Positions 50,088 to 58,559 of a stretch of DNA of 64,000 nt are shown here, one piece after another; position 1 is the stretch's first letter, and the number at the start of each line of letters is the position of its first letter. The notes below the pieces were generated by a model. The model had not been told where the DNA came from. It did not search any database and saw only the letters and a list, made by a program, of their open reading frames with translations. The position numbers and the translations under genes were made by a program. The stretch comes from RI-153 sp963721725 (GTDB lineage: Bacteria > Chloroflexota > Anaerolineae > Caldilineales > Caldilineaceae), in the NCBI GenBank assembly GCA_963721725.1, contig CAVRLX010000016.1, positions 744,001-808,000 of the forward strand, given 5' to 3'.

Positions 50088-51326
50088 CTACCGCACCAAA
50101 TTCACCAATTCCTGAATCATCTCGTCGCTGGAGGTGACCACACGGCTGTTGGCCTGGAAGCCACGTTGCGCCCGGATCATTTCGCTAAATTCCAGCGTTA
50201 AGTCTACGTTGCTCATCTCTAAAAAGCCCGCCGTGATCTGGCTGCGTTCGCCGGCTGTGACAACCTGGGGAGCGCCAGAGTTGCCGCTCACCGCCCAGCC
50301 GTTCTGCCCCATTTTGAGCAGACCAGCAGAGTTGACGAACTCGGCCACGGCCAGTTGCCCCAGCGGGCGCAGCAGACCATTGCTATAGACGCCGATGATC
50401 TCGCCGCTGTCGTTGATGTTATAGTCGATCATCTCGCCCGCCGAGCGGCCATCCTGGCTGGTGACATAGAGTCGGTCGTCGCCAGGAGACTCAAGCTGGG
50501 TGATGTTGCCAATGTTCAGCGCAATTTGCACATCATTAGAGCCATTGTTCAGAGTCCCGGTAAATTTGATCAGCCCATCCGCCGGTTGAATCAACTCGCC
50601 GCGCGCGTTGAAGCGAATGGTGGCCGGGACGGGGGCACTAATACCCGTAACCGTTGGATCATTGGTGGGCAGACCCACCGTCCAGTTGTTGTCATCGTTC
50701 TTTTGCAGTTCTAGTTGCAATGTGTGCAGCCCACCCAAGCTATCATAAAACTGGATGGTGGTGGCGGCCACATCGCCATCTTCGGCGGCAGCATCAATAT
50801 TCCCAGCCAGGTTAACCGTCTTGGTGGCAACCGCGGCCATGGGTGCGCCCACAGGGATCAGAATATCTTTAATCTCCTGGGCCTTGTTAATCACTCCATC
50901 CTCGTTGGCGGTCCACCCCTGAATGCGCATACCCGTTGCCAGATTGGTCAGGCCACCGGCTGTATCCAACCCCAGCGCGCCATCTCGGCTATAGATGGGC
51001 TGTTGCGCCCCGGCATAAATGAAAAAGCCTGTACCCGTAAGCGACAGATCTTGCGGGCGGCCCGTGGCCTGAAGTGTACCCTGGCTCATGTTGTTGTTAA
51101 TACTACCCATCTGCATCCCCAAGCCATATTGGGTGGGGTTCAAGCCACCGCGCACATCGGTGGGGTTGGCTCCGGCACGCAGCGTGCGGCTGAGCATATC
51201 CTGAAACAGGATGCTGCTGGATTTATAGCCCACGGTGTTCATGTTGGCGATGTTATTCGCCACCACGTTCATATAGGTCTGGTGATTGCGAAGAGCAGAA
51301 GCGGCGGTCATAATGCTGCTGGACAT
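50088..51326 (-). CDS. flgE: Flagellar hook protein FlgE
   Basis: 412 residues. The N-terminus MTAASALRNHQTYMNVVANNIANMNTVGYKSSSILFQDM is the rod/hook helix. LTGTGFFIY, SRDGALGLDTAGGL and the D1 region (VNLAGNIDAAAEDG) follow, and the C-terminus VDLTLEFSEMIRAQRGFQANSRVVTSSDEMIQELVNLV completes the coiled coil. It is the last gene before the terminator and so the 3' end of the hook-basal-body operon. Confidence 0.94.
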   Translation of the reverse strand: MSSSIMTAASALRNHQTYMNVVANNIANMNTVGYKSSSILFQDMLSRTLRAGANPTDVRGGLNPTQYGLGMQMGSINNNMSQGTLQATGRPQDLSLTGTGFFIYAGAQQPIYSRDGALGLDTAGGLTNLATGMRIQGWTANEDGVINKAQEIKDILIPVGAPMAAVATKTVNLAGNIDAAAEDGDVAATTIQFYDSLGGLHTLQLELQKNDDNNWTVGLPTNDPTVTGISAPVPATIRFNARGELIQPADGLIKFTGTLNNGSNDVQIALNIGNITQLESPGDDRLYVTSQDGRSAGEMIDYNINDSGEIIGVYSNGLLRPLGQLAVAEFVNSAGLLKMGQNGWAVSGNSGAPQVVTAGERSQITAGFLEMSNVDLTLEFSEMIRAQRGFQANSRVVTSSDEMIQELVNLVR

Positions 51327-51387
51327 TGGTTAAATCCTCTTTCTTGATGATTCAGACTCCCTACAAGAGGACCAGTCTGAAAAAAAA

Positions 51388-51822
51388 TTAGGCGACTACG
51401 GCGCTATCAATATTGGTAAACACAGTGTTGCTGTCGTTGGCGTCTATGCTCAGCGCGGTGATCACCGTGCGCTGTTGGACGTTGACGACAAAAGCCAGGC
51501 CATCCATATAGACAAGCGATTGGCGAGAGCCTTTGGTGGCGGCGGCCTGGATGGCATTTTCCAGACGCTGACTCTGGGCCGGGTCCAGATCGATCTGGCG
51601 CTTTTCCAGCCGTTGCAAGGCATGTTTGCTAAAGTTAACAGGCTCTAGCCCTGGCGCGGCTTCGGCGGATTGTTGCGCTTTGCGGCTCTGTTGTTGGGCG
51701 TGTTGCTGGCGCAGAAGCTTTTCAAACTCGCTGGGTCCAGTGCCCTCTGCGGCCCGTGACGTGGGCTGCCCCCGCCCATACCCACCGCCCGCCGACGATA
51801 TTCGGTTGTTGGGGTCAATCAT
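51388..51822 (-). CDS. TIGR02530-type flagellar operon protein
   Basis: 144 residues. The C-terminal half (PVNFSKHALQRLEKRQIDLD, RLENAIQAAATKGSRQSLVYMDGLAFVVNVQQRTVITAL) matches the small protein found between flgD and flgE in many Gram-positive-type flagellar operons. Its N-terminus is disordered. Its function is not established; a hook-assembly role is suggested by position. It starts 15 bases after flgD. Confidence 0.8.
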   Translation of the reverse strand: MIDPNNRISSAGGGYGRGQPTSRAAEGTGPSEFEKLLRQQHAQQQSRKAQQSAEAAPGLEPVNFSKHALQRLEKRQIDLDPAQSQRLENAIQAAATKGSRQSLVYMDGLAFVVNVQQRTVITALSIDANDSNTVFTNIDSAVVA

Positions 51823-51837
51823 GACATCCGATCCTCT

Positions 51838-52248
51838 CTATTGCACCGATGTAATCTCGTTCATCAGCACTTCGGCATCGCCCACCTGAATCCAGACGTT
51901 GCCCGATTCCATGCGCACGCCATCCACCAAGCCAGAGACTTTGCCAGCGCTCAGGCTGTTGGCCTCAACATGCCGACCGATCAGCGCCGATCCCTGGGAG
52001 AGTTGCGTGCCCGCTACACTGTCGGCCAGCAGATCGTGAATGCCCCAAAGCTGTTCCAGCGTGGAAAGCTGCGACATCTGGGCGAACATCTGGCTGCTGT
52101 CCATCGGGTTCATGGGGTCCTGAGATTTCATCTGCAAGAGCAGCAACTCCATAAACTTGTCGCGCTCGCCGCTGTTGTTGGCCTTTACGGTTGTGGCTCG
52201 GTTGCTCACCGCCGATTGTCCATTGGTTTGAATGCCGTATGTGTTCAT
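51838..52248 (-). CDS. flgD: Flagellar hook capping protein FlgD
   Basis: 136 residues from ATG 52248, with GGAG seven bases upstream. The conserved FlgD N-terminus is present: DKFMELLLLQMKSQDPMNPMDSSQMFAQMSQLSTLEQ. A short domain ending in GDAEVLMNEITSV follows. The longer upstream reading was rejected for lack of a ribosome site. FlgD caps the growing hook. Short FlgD proteins of this size occur in Gram-positive-type systems. Confidence 0.92.
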   Translation of the reverse strand: MNTYGIQTNGQSAVSNRATTVKANNSGERDKFMELLLLQMKSQDPMNPMDSSQMFAQMSQLSTLEQLWGIHDLLADSVAGTQLSQGSALIGRHVEANSLSAGKVSGLVDGVRMESGNVWIQVGDAEVLMNEITSVQ

Positions 52249-52259
52249 TGTTGCGCTCC

Positions 52260-53525
52260 CTATGCGTAATAATCGACCCCGGCTAGCCATTGACTCGATA
52301 GTGTCGATCCGTTCCAACCAGCATTGCCCACGACAGATCCCCCTACGGCATCGCGGCCATCCATGCTGCCGTTCTTGCCATACTGGCGACCATTGTCCCG
52401 ATTTTGAAACATGCCCTCGCCACCGGCAAAAGCGGCCTGCTGTTGCTGCGACTGCTGTTGCTGCGGATGGTTGCTGCTCATCTCTGTGCCCACCGTGCGG
52501 AAGGCCGTAACCGTTTCGCGCTGGAGCGCTTCGGCCACGTGGCCGGGATTGCGTCCACCCAGAATAGAGAGATCGCCAAGCTTAATGCCGCCGCTCTCTA
52601 ACGTCTGGCGCAAATCGGGCATTTGCTGCTCCAACAAGCGGCCTGTCTGCGGGCGTTCGGCTTCAATCGAAAGGTGCAGTTGCCCATTTTGCATCTGCAA
52701 GCGGATGCGCACCCCGCCCAACTCTGCCGGTTGCAGACGAATCGTGGTGCTGTGGTCGTTGTTGTTCACAGCAATCTGCACGGCATCGGCCACCTGATCG
52801 ACAGGGGCTGGCTCTTTGGGCGCAGCGGTGGCTGTGGCCGATGGGGTGGCGACCGTGCCGGTCAGCGATACTGCGCCAGGGTTGATCTGTGTGCCGCCAA
52901 CGGCAAGCTCTGGGGTTTCGCGTTCGCTATCTGGCGCGTCTATGGAACTGTCCGCCAAGATGGCGGCCTGTGTGCTTGCCGTGGGCGTCTGCTCAGACGT
53001 AGCCTGAGTTGTCGCCGCATAAACGGCCATTGTCTGCGTCGGGGTCAACCTCTGCATACTCTCCACAGACGCCATTGTCAACGCGCTTTCCCCTTCGGTC
53101 CCCGTTGCCATGAGCGTTGTCGCCGCTTGTGGCAGGGTGGGCACTGGTGCTTCGCTGCCGGTGGGCGTCGTTTCGCCCGCCAACACCGAGGCCAACGCGG
53201 TTGCCATGCCTGGACTCTGCGCCACCCCGGCTTGGGGGAGCGTAGGTAACTGCGCCTCGGTCAACAGGCCCATCTCCAGTCCATTGGCTTTGGTAAGGGT
53301 GGCAAGCCCTTGCGCAGTGGCATTCTCCGTCATGGCCGGTTGCAGAGTCTGCACGGGCATGGGCATTTGCCCCGCCATTAACACACCCATTAATGAGGCC
53401 ATCAACGACTGAAAGCCAGCTTCTCCTATGGGGGGGCCGCCGGGCAGGCTGCCCTTGCCAGCTAGACCGCCACCGGGTGGTGCGAGTGCTTCTGGTGCTC
53501 CTGTGCTAACCATAGTGGTTTCCAC
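52260..53525 (-). CDS. fliK: Flagellar hook-length control protein FliK
   Basis: About 421 residues. The long N-terminal part is rich in Ala, Thr, Pro and Met and mostly disordered, as expected for the ruler domain. The C-terminal Flg_hook domain has DHSTTIRLQPAELGGVRIRL and LHLSIEAERPQTGRLLEQQM with DLRQTLESGGIKLGDLSI. Gln-rich residues follow it. The GTG at 53525 has AAGGAG upstream; ATG 53513 is an alternative start. FliK measures hook length and switches export specificity. Confidence 0.85.
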   Translation of the reverse strand: METTMVSTGAPEALAPPGGGLAGKGSLPGGPPIGEAGFQSLMASLMGVLMAGQMPMPVQTLQPAMTENATAQGLATLTKANGLEMGLLTEAQLPTLPQAGVAQSPGMATALASVLAGETTPTGSEAPVPTLPQAATTLMATGTEGESALTMASVESMQRLTPTQTMAVYAATTQATSEQTPTASTQAAILADSSIDAPDSERETPELAVGGTQINPGAVSLTGTVATPSATATAAPKEPAPVDQVADAVQIAVNNNDHSTTIRLQPAELGGVRIRLQMQNGQLHLSIEAERPQTGRLLEQQMPDLRQTLESGGIKLGDLSILGGRNPGHVAEALQRETVTAFRTVGTEMSSNHPQQQQSQQQQAAFAGGEGMFQNRDNGRQYGKNGSMDGRDAVGGSVVGNAGWNGSTLSSQWLAGVDYYA

Positions 53526-53650
53526 GTTACATCTGCGCTCCTTATTGAATGGGCATAAGTCACTGGGGACAATGCCAAACATGAAACTGAAAAAGAATAT
53601 GACAAGAGGCCAGAGCAGCCCAGTCTGCCCACCGCCTCGCTTGTCCAGAG

Positions 53651-54070
53651 TTAGCGACCTTCCTGAATCACCATGCGCATCAGCGCCAGCTTTTTGGTCG
53701 CCAGTTGTGTCATGGTCTGAAAGCGCAGGCCAGTTTCGGCCAGACCGATCATTTCAGCCTCGACATCCACGTTGTTGCCATCTTTGCGCATGCTGGTGTC
53801 GTTGCGGCGGAAGATGCGCGCTTCCACGTTTTCCATCCGTTCAGCCTGTTTGCCCTGTGCGTTCAGATGGTCGTTGTCGGTTTGGGCCAGGGGAATGGCG
53901 GTATCAGAGCGAATTGCCTGACGTAACGAATCTTCAAAGGCCACCCCAACCGCTTTGTAGTTGGGCGTCTCCACATTTGCCATGTTATTGGAAATGGCAG
54001 TTTGGCGGGCGGACATGGCATCCAGCCCCTTGCCCAGCAATTTCAAAGTCAAATCAGACGTTGCGTTCAT
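53651..54070 (-). CDS. flgB: Flagellar rod protein FlgB
   Basis: 139 residues from ATG 54070 with GGGGAGCA upstream. MNATSDLTLKLLGKGLDAMSARQTAISNNMANVETPNYKAVGVAFEDSLRQAI is the proximal rod N-terminus and the C-terminal LRFQTMTQLATKKLALMRMVIQ the partner helix. In most bacteria flgB precedes flgC directly. Here it is about 7 kb downstream of flgC, between slt and fliK. Confidence 0.92.
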   Translation of the reverse strand: MNATSDLTLKLLGKGLDAMSARQTAISNNMANVETPNYKAVGVAFEDSLRQAIRSDTAIPLAQTDNDHLNAQGKQAERMENVEARIFRRNDTSMRKDGNNVDVEAEMIGLAETGLRFQTMTQLATKKLALMRMVIQEGR

Positions 54071-54121
54071 GGTCTGCTCCCCACTCAAGATATTCATGCA
54101 AAGAGAACTCTAAACTATCCA

Positions 54122-54134
54122 GGTGCGACGCACC
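54122..54134. repeat. Short palindrome GGTGCG-A-CGCACC inside the flagellar operon
   Basis: It lies in the 108-base gap between slt and flgB. The same core occurs at 44219 and 58521, with similar flanks (CAGGT, CCCTAG). Confidence 0.75.
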
Positions 54135-54178
54135 CTAGACCTTTGCATCTCTGCCTCTTTGCGTTAAAGTTTCCTTCT

Positions 54179-54775
54179 TTAGGCGTGGTAATCCACACTG
54201 CCGGGGGTATAGAACGAAAGCACCCGCCGCACATACGACTGGGTTTCGGCAAAGGGCGGAATCCCCCCATGCTTGATCACACTGCCTGGGCCGGCGTTGT
54301 AGGCGGCCAGCGCCAGTTCGGTGTTGCCGTTGAATCGCTGCAACTGCTGGGCCAGATAGGAGACGCCGCCCTCAATGTTCTGGGCCACATCAAAACTGTT
54401 ATCCACCCCCAGCGAAGCCGCGGTGCCATCCATCAACTGCATCAATCCTTTGGCCCCGGCGTGGCTGACTGCGCCTGGGTTAAAGTTGGATTCAACTTTG
54501 ATCACCGCCCGCACCAGGTTGCTATCCACGTTATGGCGAATGGCGGCCTGTTCGATCAGCCCATCAAACGAAGAAGCTGGCAGGGATTGGGCGGCGCTCC
54601 CAACCTGCGCAGCGATGCCGCCGGGGGGTGCCATGCTGGCCGTGGGGGTCGAAGCGGCGTTGGCGCGGTTGCGCTCGTGTAGCTTTTCAATAATCCCCGC
54701 CAGAATCTTCCGCTGAACCTGGGAGTACAACATGTCGTATGAAAAGTTGTCCAACGAAGAAATTAACTCGGACAT
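54179..54775 (-). CDS. Soluble lytic transglycosylase (SLT) of the flagellar operon
   Basis: 198 residues without a signal peptide. The SLT domain (from about residue 70) has VRAVIKVESNFNPGAVSHAGAKGLMQLMDGTA, with the catalytic Glu, and ALAAYNAGPGSVIKHGGIPPFAETQSYVRRV. It should open peptidoglycan for rod passage, a task done by FlgJ in other bacteria. Export through the flagellar secretion apparatus is inferred from the missing signal. It lies 121 bases after fliJ, with no gene in between. Confidence 0.88.
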   Translation of the reverse strand: MSELISSLDNFSYDMLYSQVQRKILAGIIEKLHERNRANAASTPTASMAPPGGIAAQVGSAAQSLPASSFDGLIEQAAIRHNVDSNLVRAVIKVESNFNPGAVSHAGAKGLMQLMDGTAASLGVDNSFDVAQNIEGGVSYLAQQLQRFNGNTELALAAYNAGPGSVIKHGGIPPFAETQSYVRRVLSFYTPGSVDYHA

Positions 54776-54896
54776 AGGATGACTCCCGTACAGAATTCTC
54801 TGGCCTCGTCGGGCCGAATGTGATTGCCTTTAGTGTAGCTTTCTCTAAAAAAGAGGGGCATAACTATCCTGTAATTTTTCCGTTAACTCGCCGCGA

Positions 54897-55337
54897 TCAC
54901 CCACTGCGGCTATAGCGGGCAATGTTGAGATCGTCCAACGCCTTGGCCTCGCGCTGGCGCATATCCTCACGAAAATCATCCGCATCGTATTCCTTGAGTT
55001 TCTCCATGGTCTTTCGCTCTTTCAACGCGGCCTCCAGCGCCGCCCGTGCCGTTTCTGTCGCTTCTTCAGCACTTTGCAACACGGCCTGTTGCTGGCTGAT
55101 CTTGCCATCCAGTGCGTTCAAATAGCGATACTGCTGTTGGATCTCGTCGATCCGCAGAACCCCGGCCAGCCCACGCTGGAGGTATTCGGCCATGCGCGTG
55201 CGGCTATGGTAAAGCTCGCTCAGATGCAACTTGGCCTCGGCAAATTCACGCTGCCGATTCGCCAGATCAATCTGCCGATCCTCGACAATGCGGTTGCGAT
55301 AGTCGAGCAAGGTTTGAAAGCGAAAAGATGGGGACAT
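54897..55337 (-). CDS. fliJ: Flagellar export chaperone FliJ
   Basis: 146 residues, almost all coiled coil: RFQTLLDYRNRIVEDRQIDLANRQREF near the start and KLKEYDADDFREDMRQREAKALDDLNI near the end. Position after fliI is canonical. FliJ couples the FliI ATPase to the export gate. Confidence 0.85.
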   Translation of the reverse strand: MSPSFRFQTLLDYRNRIVEDRQIDLANRQREFAEAKLHLSELYHSRTRMAEYLQRGLAGVLRIDEIQQQYRYLNALDGKISQQQAVLQSAEEATETARAALEAALKERKTMEKLKEYDADDFREDMRQREAKALDDLNIARYSRSG

Positions 55338-55351
55338 GGGCGGAAGCCTTT

Positions 55352-56684
55352 CTATGCGTCTTCCAGGTCAAAAATATCCTGCAATTGCGCCAACGTCTCG
55401 GCATAGGGCGTGGGGGCGTGGGCATCCTGGCGCAGGAAATAGCGGATCGGCTCTTGCAGGGCCAGCGCACGGTCAATGCGCGGGTTGCTGCCCACGGCAT
55501 AGGCCCCAATGTTGATCAGATCTTTGGCCCCTTCATAGACGGCCAACAGTTCGCGCAGTTGCCCTGCCGCTTTGCGATGCTCCGCCGAGGCCAGTTGGGA
55601 CATCAAACGGCTGGCGCTGTGCAGCACATCAATCGCGGGGTAGTGGTTTTCGGCGGCCAAACTGCGGCTGAGCAACATGTGTCCATCCAAAATGCCGCGC
55701 ACAGCGTCGGAAATGGGTTCGTTGAAATCGTCGCCCTCCACCAACACCGTGTAAAAAGCTGTGATCGTCCCCGTAATCCCGGCCCCGGTGCGCTCCATCA
55801 ACCGGGGCAGCAGCGCAAAAACACTGGGCGGATAGGCTTTCATGGCCGGGGGTTCGCCCACCGCCAGCCCCACCTCGCGCTGGGCCATGGCAAAACGGGT
55901 GACGCTGTCCATCATAAAGTTGACATCCAGCCCCATGACATCGCGGAAATATTCGGCAATCGCCGTTGCCACCCACGCCCCTTTGATGCGCACCAACGGG
56001 GCCATGTCGCTGGTGCTCACCACAACGACCGAGCGTGCCAGCCCTTCGGGTCCCAGGCTATGTTCAATAAACTCGCGCAATTCGCGTCCGCGCTCGCCGA
56101 TGAGGGCGATGACGTTAACGTCGGCCTGGGCGCTGCGGGCGATCATGCCCATCAAACTGCTTTTGCCCACACCGCTCCCGGCAAAGATGCCGATCCGCTG
56201 GCCTTTGCCCATGGTCAACAGGCCATCAATGGCGCGCACACCTGTGCTGAAGGGTTCGGCAATCGTTTGACGTTGCATGGGGTGGGGGGCGGCATTGCTC
56301 AACGACACCATTTGAAGCGCCTCCACCGGGCCGCGGCCATCCGAATGGATTGCCCAGGCCATCCAATACACGGCCCAGCAGGGCCGGCCCCACCGGCACT
56401 TGAAAGAGCGTGCGCGCCGCCAGCACCGGGCTGCCCGGCTGGATGCCAGCCATTTCGCCCAGCGGCATCAACAGCGAAAAATCCTTGCGAAAGCCCACCA
56501 CCTCGGCGGCAATCGGATCGCCGTCGCCCTCGATCCAACAGAGTTCACCCAACCGTGGCGAAATGCCTTCCGCTTCAATCGTGAGGCCGATGACCTGTAC
56601 CACGCGCCCGCGGACTTGAAAAGGCTCGGCAGCGTGCAAGCGGGTGTGATAGGCGGAAAGGTCGATGGTGGGCGTGGTCGTCAT
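55352..56684 (-). CDS. fliI: Flagellum-specific ATPase FliI, frameshifted
   Basis: About 443 residues. The N-terminal barrel has GRVVQVIGLTIEAEGISPRLGEL and LLGRVLDGLGNPF. The frame changes near 56335. The rest has PFSTGVRAIDGLLTMGKGQRIGIFAGSGVGKSSLMGMIA (Walker A), VNVIALIGERGRE, FMMDSVTRFAMAQREVGLAVGEPPAMKAYPPSVFALLPRL and LSRSLAAENHYPAIDVL, all typical of FliI. ATG 56684 overlaps the fliH stop. It energises export of flagellar subunits. Confidence 0.92.
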
Positions 56685-57424
56685 TCGGAATCCACCAATT
56701 GGAGGGCGTTGACCAGTGTGCGCATTTGCGTTGAGAGGCGGGCGTCAATGGTGGTGGGGCCGCAAACAAGTAGACAGCCGCCGCGCTCCACGCTGGGATC
56801 CGCCACCAATTCCCACGCCTCGCTTGGGGCCAGTGTGGGATCAGTTTGCCAATGGCGCAGCAAAAAGGTGCGGTCGTCGGGATGGACACGCAGGCGGAAA
56901 GGCCCCGTGGCGGCCAGTTGGGTCAGGGCACGGGTCACAGTGTGGAGAATCAGTTCTTCCTGGCTTTGCGAGATCTGGCCGATGATCTTTTCGACCAGGG
57001 CCACGGTGAGGTGGACGACTTCAAGCTCGGCCAGCCCCATCACCACATCTCGCTGTCCGGTAAGTTGAACGAGTATATCCTCTACCCGCGCCACCGCCGC
57101 CGTGAGGGCAGCCTCCCCCTTCTTTTGGCCGTCGGCCAGCCCCTGGGCATAGCCAGTTTCGTAGCCAGCAGCCTGGGCCGTGGCCTGGAGCATAATGGCC
57201 TCTTCCTGGGCAGCGTCAAGTATCGCTTGGGCCTGGTTTTGGGCGTCGGCCAAGAGCGTTCCGGTCTGAAGACGCAGCGCTTCGGCATCGCGGTGGACTT
57301 GTTCGGCGGCTCGGCGCAGCTTCTCTTCGGGAGAGGTTTCCAGTTCGCGTGTGCCGTGTTGGCGTGTCCACTCTGAAAGGAGAACACGCGAGCCGTCGTT
57401 GTAGTTGCGGATAATGTTGCCCAT
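56681..57424 (-). CDS. fliH: Flagellar assembly protein FliH
   Basis: 247 residues. The N-terminal half is a long coiled coil (KLRRAAEQVHRDAEALRLQT, AQNQAQAILDAAQEEAIMLQ) with a GLADGQKKGEAALTAAV segment. The C-terminal half has the FliH/HrpE domain (LAELEVVHLTVALVEKIIGQ, LRVHPDDRTFLLRHW and ERGGCLLVCGPTTIDARL). It regulates FliI. It lies between fliG and fliI with 3-base spacing and a 4-base overlap. Confidence 0.88.
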   Translation of the reverse strand: MGNIIRNYNDGSRVLLSEWTRQHGTRELETSPEEKLRRAAEQVHRDAEALRLQTGTLLADAQNQAQAILDAAQEEAIMLQATAQAAGYETGYAQGLADGQKKGEAALTAAVARVEDILVQLTGQRDVVMGLAELEVVHLTVALVEKIIGQISQSQEELILHTVTRALTQLAATGPFRLRVHPDDRTFLLRHWQTDPTLAPSEAWELVADPSVERGGCLLVCGPTTIDARLSTQMRTLVNALQLVDSE

Positions 57425-57427
57425 AGG

Positions 57428-58456
57428 CTAGACCAGTACATCCTCGGAACTGCCACGCGAAATCACAATTTGCTCTTCTTGTTCCAATTTGCGCACGACT
57501 TTGACAATGTTCTTTTGGGCTTCTTCCACGGTGCGCAGGCGAACCGGCCCCATCACCTCTAGATCCTCTTGCATCATCTGGGCGGCGCGCTTGGAGATGC
57601 TACGGAAGATCACATCGCGCACGCTTTCAGGCGCGCCCTTGAGCGCCAGCAACAGATCTTTCTTGTCCACCTCGCGCAGGACGAGTTCCAGGCTGCGGGT
57701 GTCCAGCAAGACCAGATCTTCAAAGACAAACATCTGCGATTGCACCTGTTCGGCCAGTTCGGCGTTGACGCCATGTAGCTCTTCCATCAGTGCTTTTTCG
57801 GTCGAGCGATCCACCTGGTTGAGCAGTTGCACCAGAAAATCGACGCCGCCGATATGTTCGCCCTGCCGCTCGCGCGGGATCATTACCGAGAGCTTGGCTT
57901 GAAGGCCCGTTTCCACAGTTTTGACCACTTCCGGCGAAATGCGGTCCATAATGCCAATGCGGTTGACCACTTCGGTACGGTTCTCTTCGGGCAGGCAGGT
58001 AAAGACACGCGCCGCCATCACCGGAGGCAGATGCGCCAAAATCAGGGCGATAGTCTGCGGGTGTTCTTCTTGCATAAAACGGGCAAGTTGCATGGGTTCC
58101 ACATCAGCCAGAAAATCGAAAGGACGCTTGGCGTCGCGGTGGGTGATGCGGCTGAGTAACTTCTCGGCGCGCTCGCGGCCCAAGGCTTTGGAGAGCACCT
58201 CGCGCGGATATTCGAGGCCGCCAAAGTTGTACTGACGCTGCACTTCAATCTCGGTGACCAACTGCTCGGAAATGGATTGGCGCACCTCTGGCGTCACCCG
58301 TTGTAGCGTAGAGATGGCATAGGTGAGTCGTTCCACGACATCTTCGGGCAGATGTCGCATAACGTCTGCCGAGAGCTGCGCGCCCAGCGCCACCAAGACA
58401 ATAGCCGCTTTCTTTTCACCGTCGTTCAGCGGAGATGATCGTTTTGCCATGCTCAT
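57428..58456 (-). CDS. fliG: Flagellar motor switch protein FliG
   Basis: 342 residues. The N-terminal domain has KKAAIVLVALGAQLSADVMRHL, the middle domain the EHPQTIALILAHL motif and PPVMAARVFTCLPEENRTEV, and the C-terminal torque domain VFEDLVLLDTRSLELVLREVDKKDLLLALKGAP and SKRAAQMMQEDLEVMGPVRLRTVEEAQK. Charged torque residues are in place. ATG 58450 is an alternative start. Confidence 0.94.
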   Translation of the reverse strand: MSMAKRSSPLNDGEKKAAIVLVALGAQLSADVMRHLPEDVVERLTYAISTLQRVTPEVRQSISEQLVTEIEVQRQYNFGGLEYPREVLSKALGRERAEKLLSRITHRDAKRPFDFLADVEPMQLARFMQEEHPQTIALILAHLPPVMAARVFTCLPEENRTEVVNRIGIMDRISPEVVKTVETGLQAKLSVMIPRERQGEHIGGVDFLVQLLNQVDRSTEKALMEELHGVNAELAEQVQSQMFVFEDLVLLDTRSLELVLREVDKKDLLLALKGAPESVRDVIFRSISKRAAQMMQEDLEVMGPVRLRTVEEAQKNIVKVVRKLEQEEQIVISRGSSEDVLV

Positions 58457-58520
58457 GATTGCTTCTTTTTCTTCAACCGGATGGACACAAAGATGATTAA
58501 AGTCTTGTAACGATACAGGT

Positions 58521-58541
58521 CTAGGGTGCGACGCACCCTAG
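58521..58541. repeat. Perfect 21-bp palindrome between fliF and fliG
   Basis: Ten-base arms (CTAGGGTGCG and its complement) around a single A. It sits in the 103-base fliF-fliG gap, so it would form a hairpin within the operon mRNA. It shares its core with 54122 and 44219. Confidence 0.85.
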
Positions 58542-58559
58542 GTACAAATTCTTCAGGGG

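Noticed and set aside
55112..56584. A 490-residue plus-strand open frame
   Set aside because: Antisense of fliJ and fliI, rich in His, Gln and Arg, as expected from codon complementarity.
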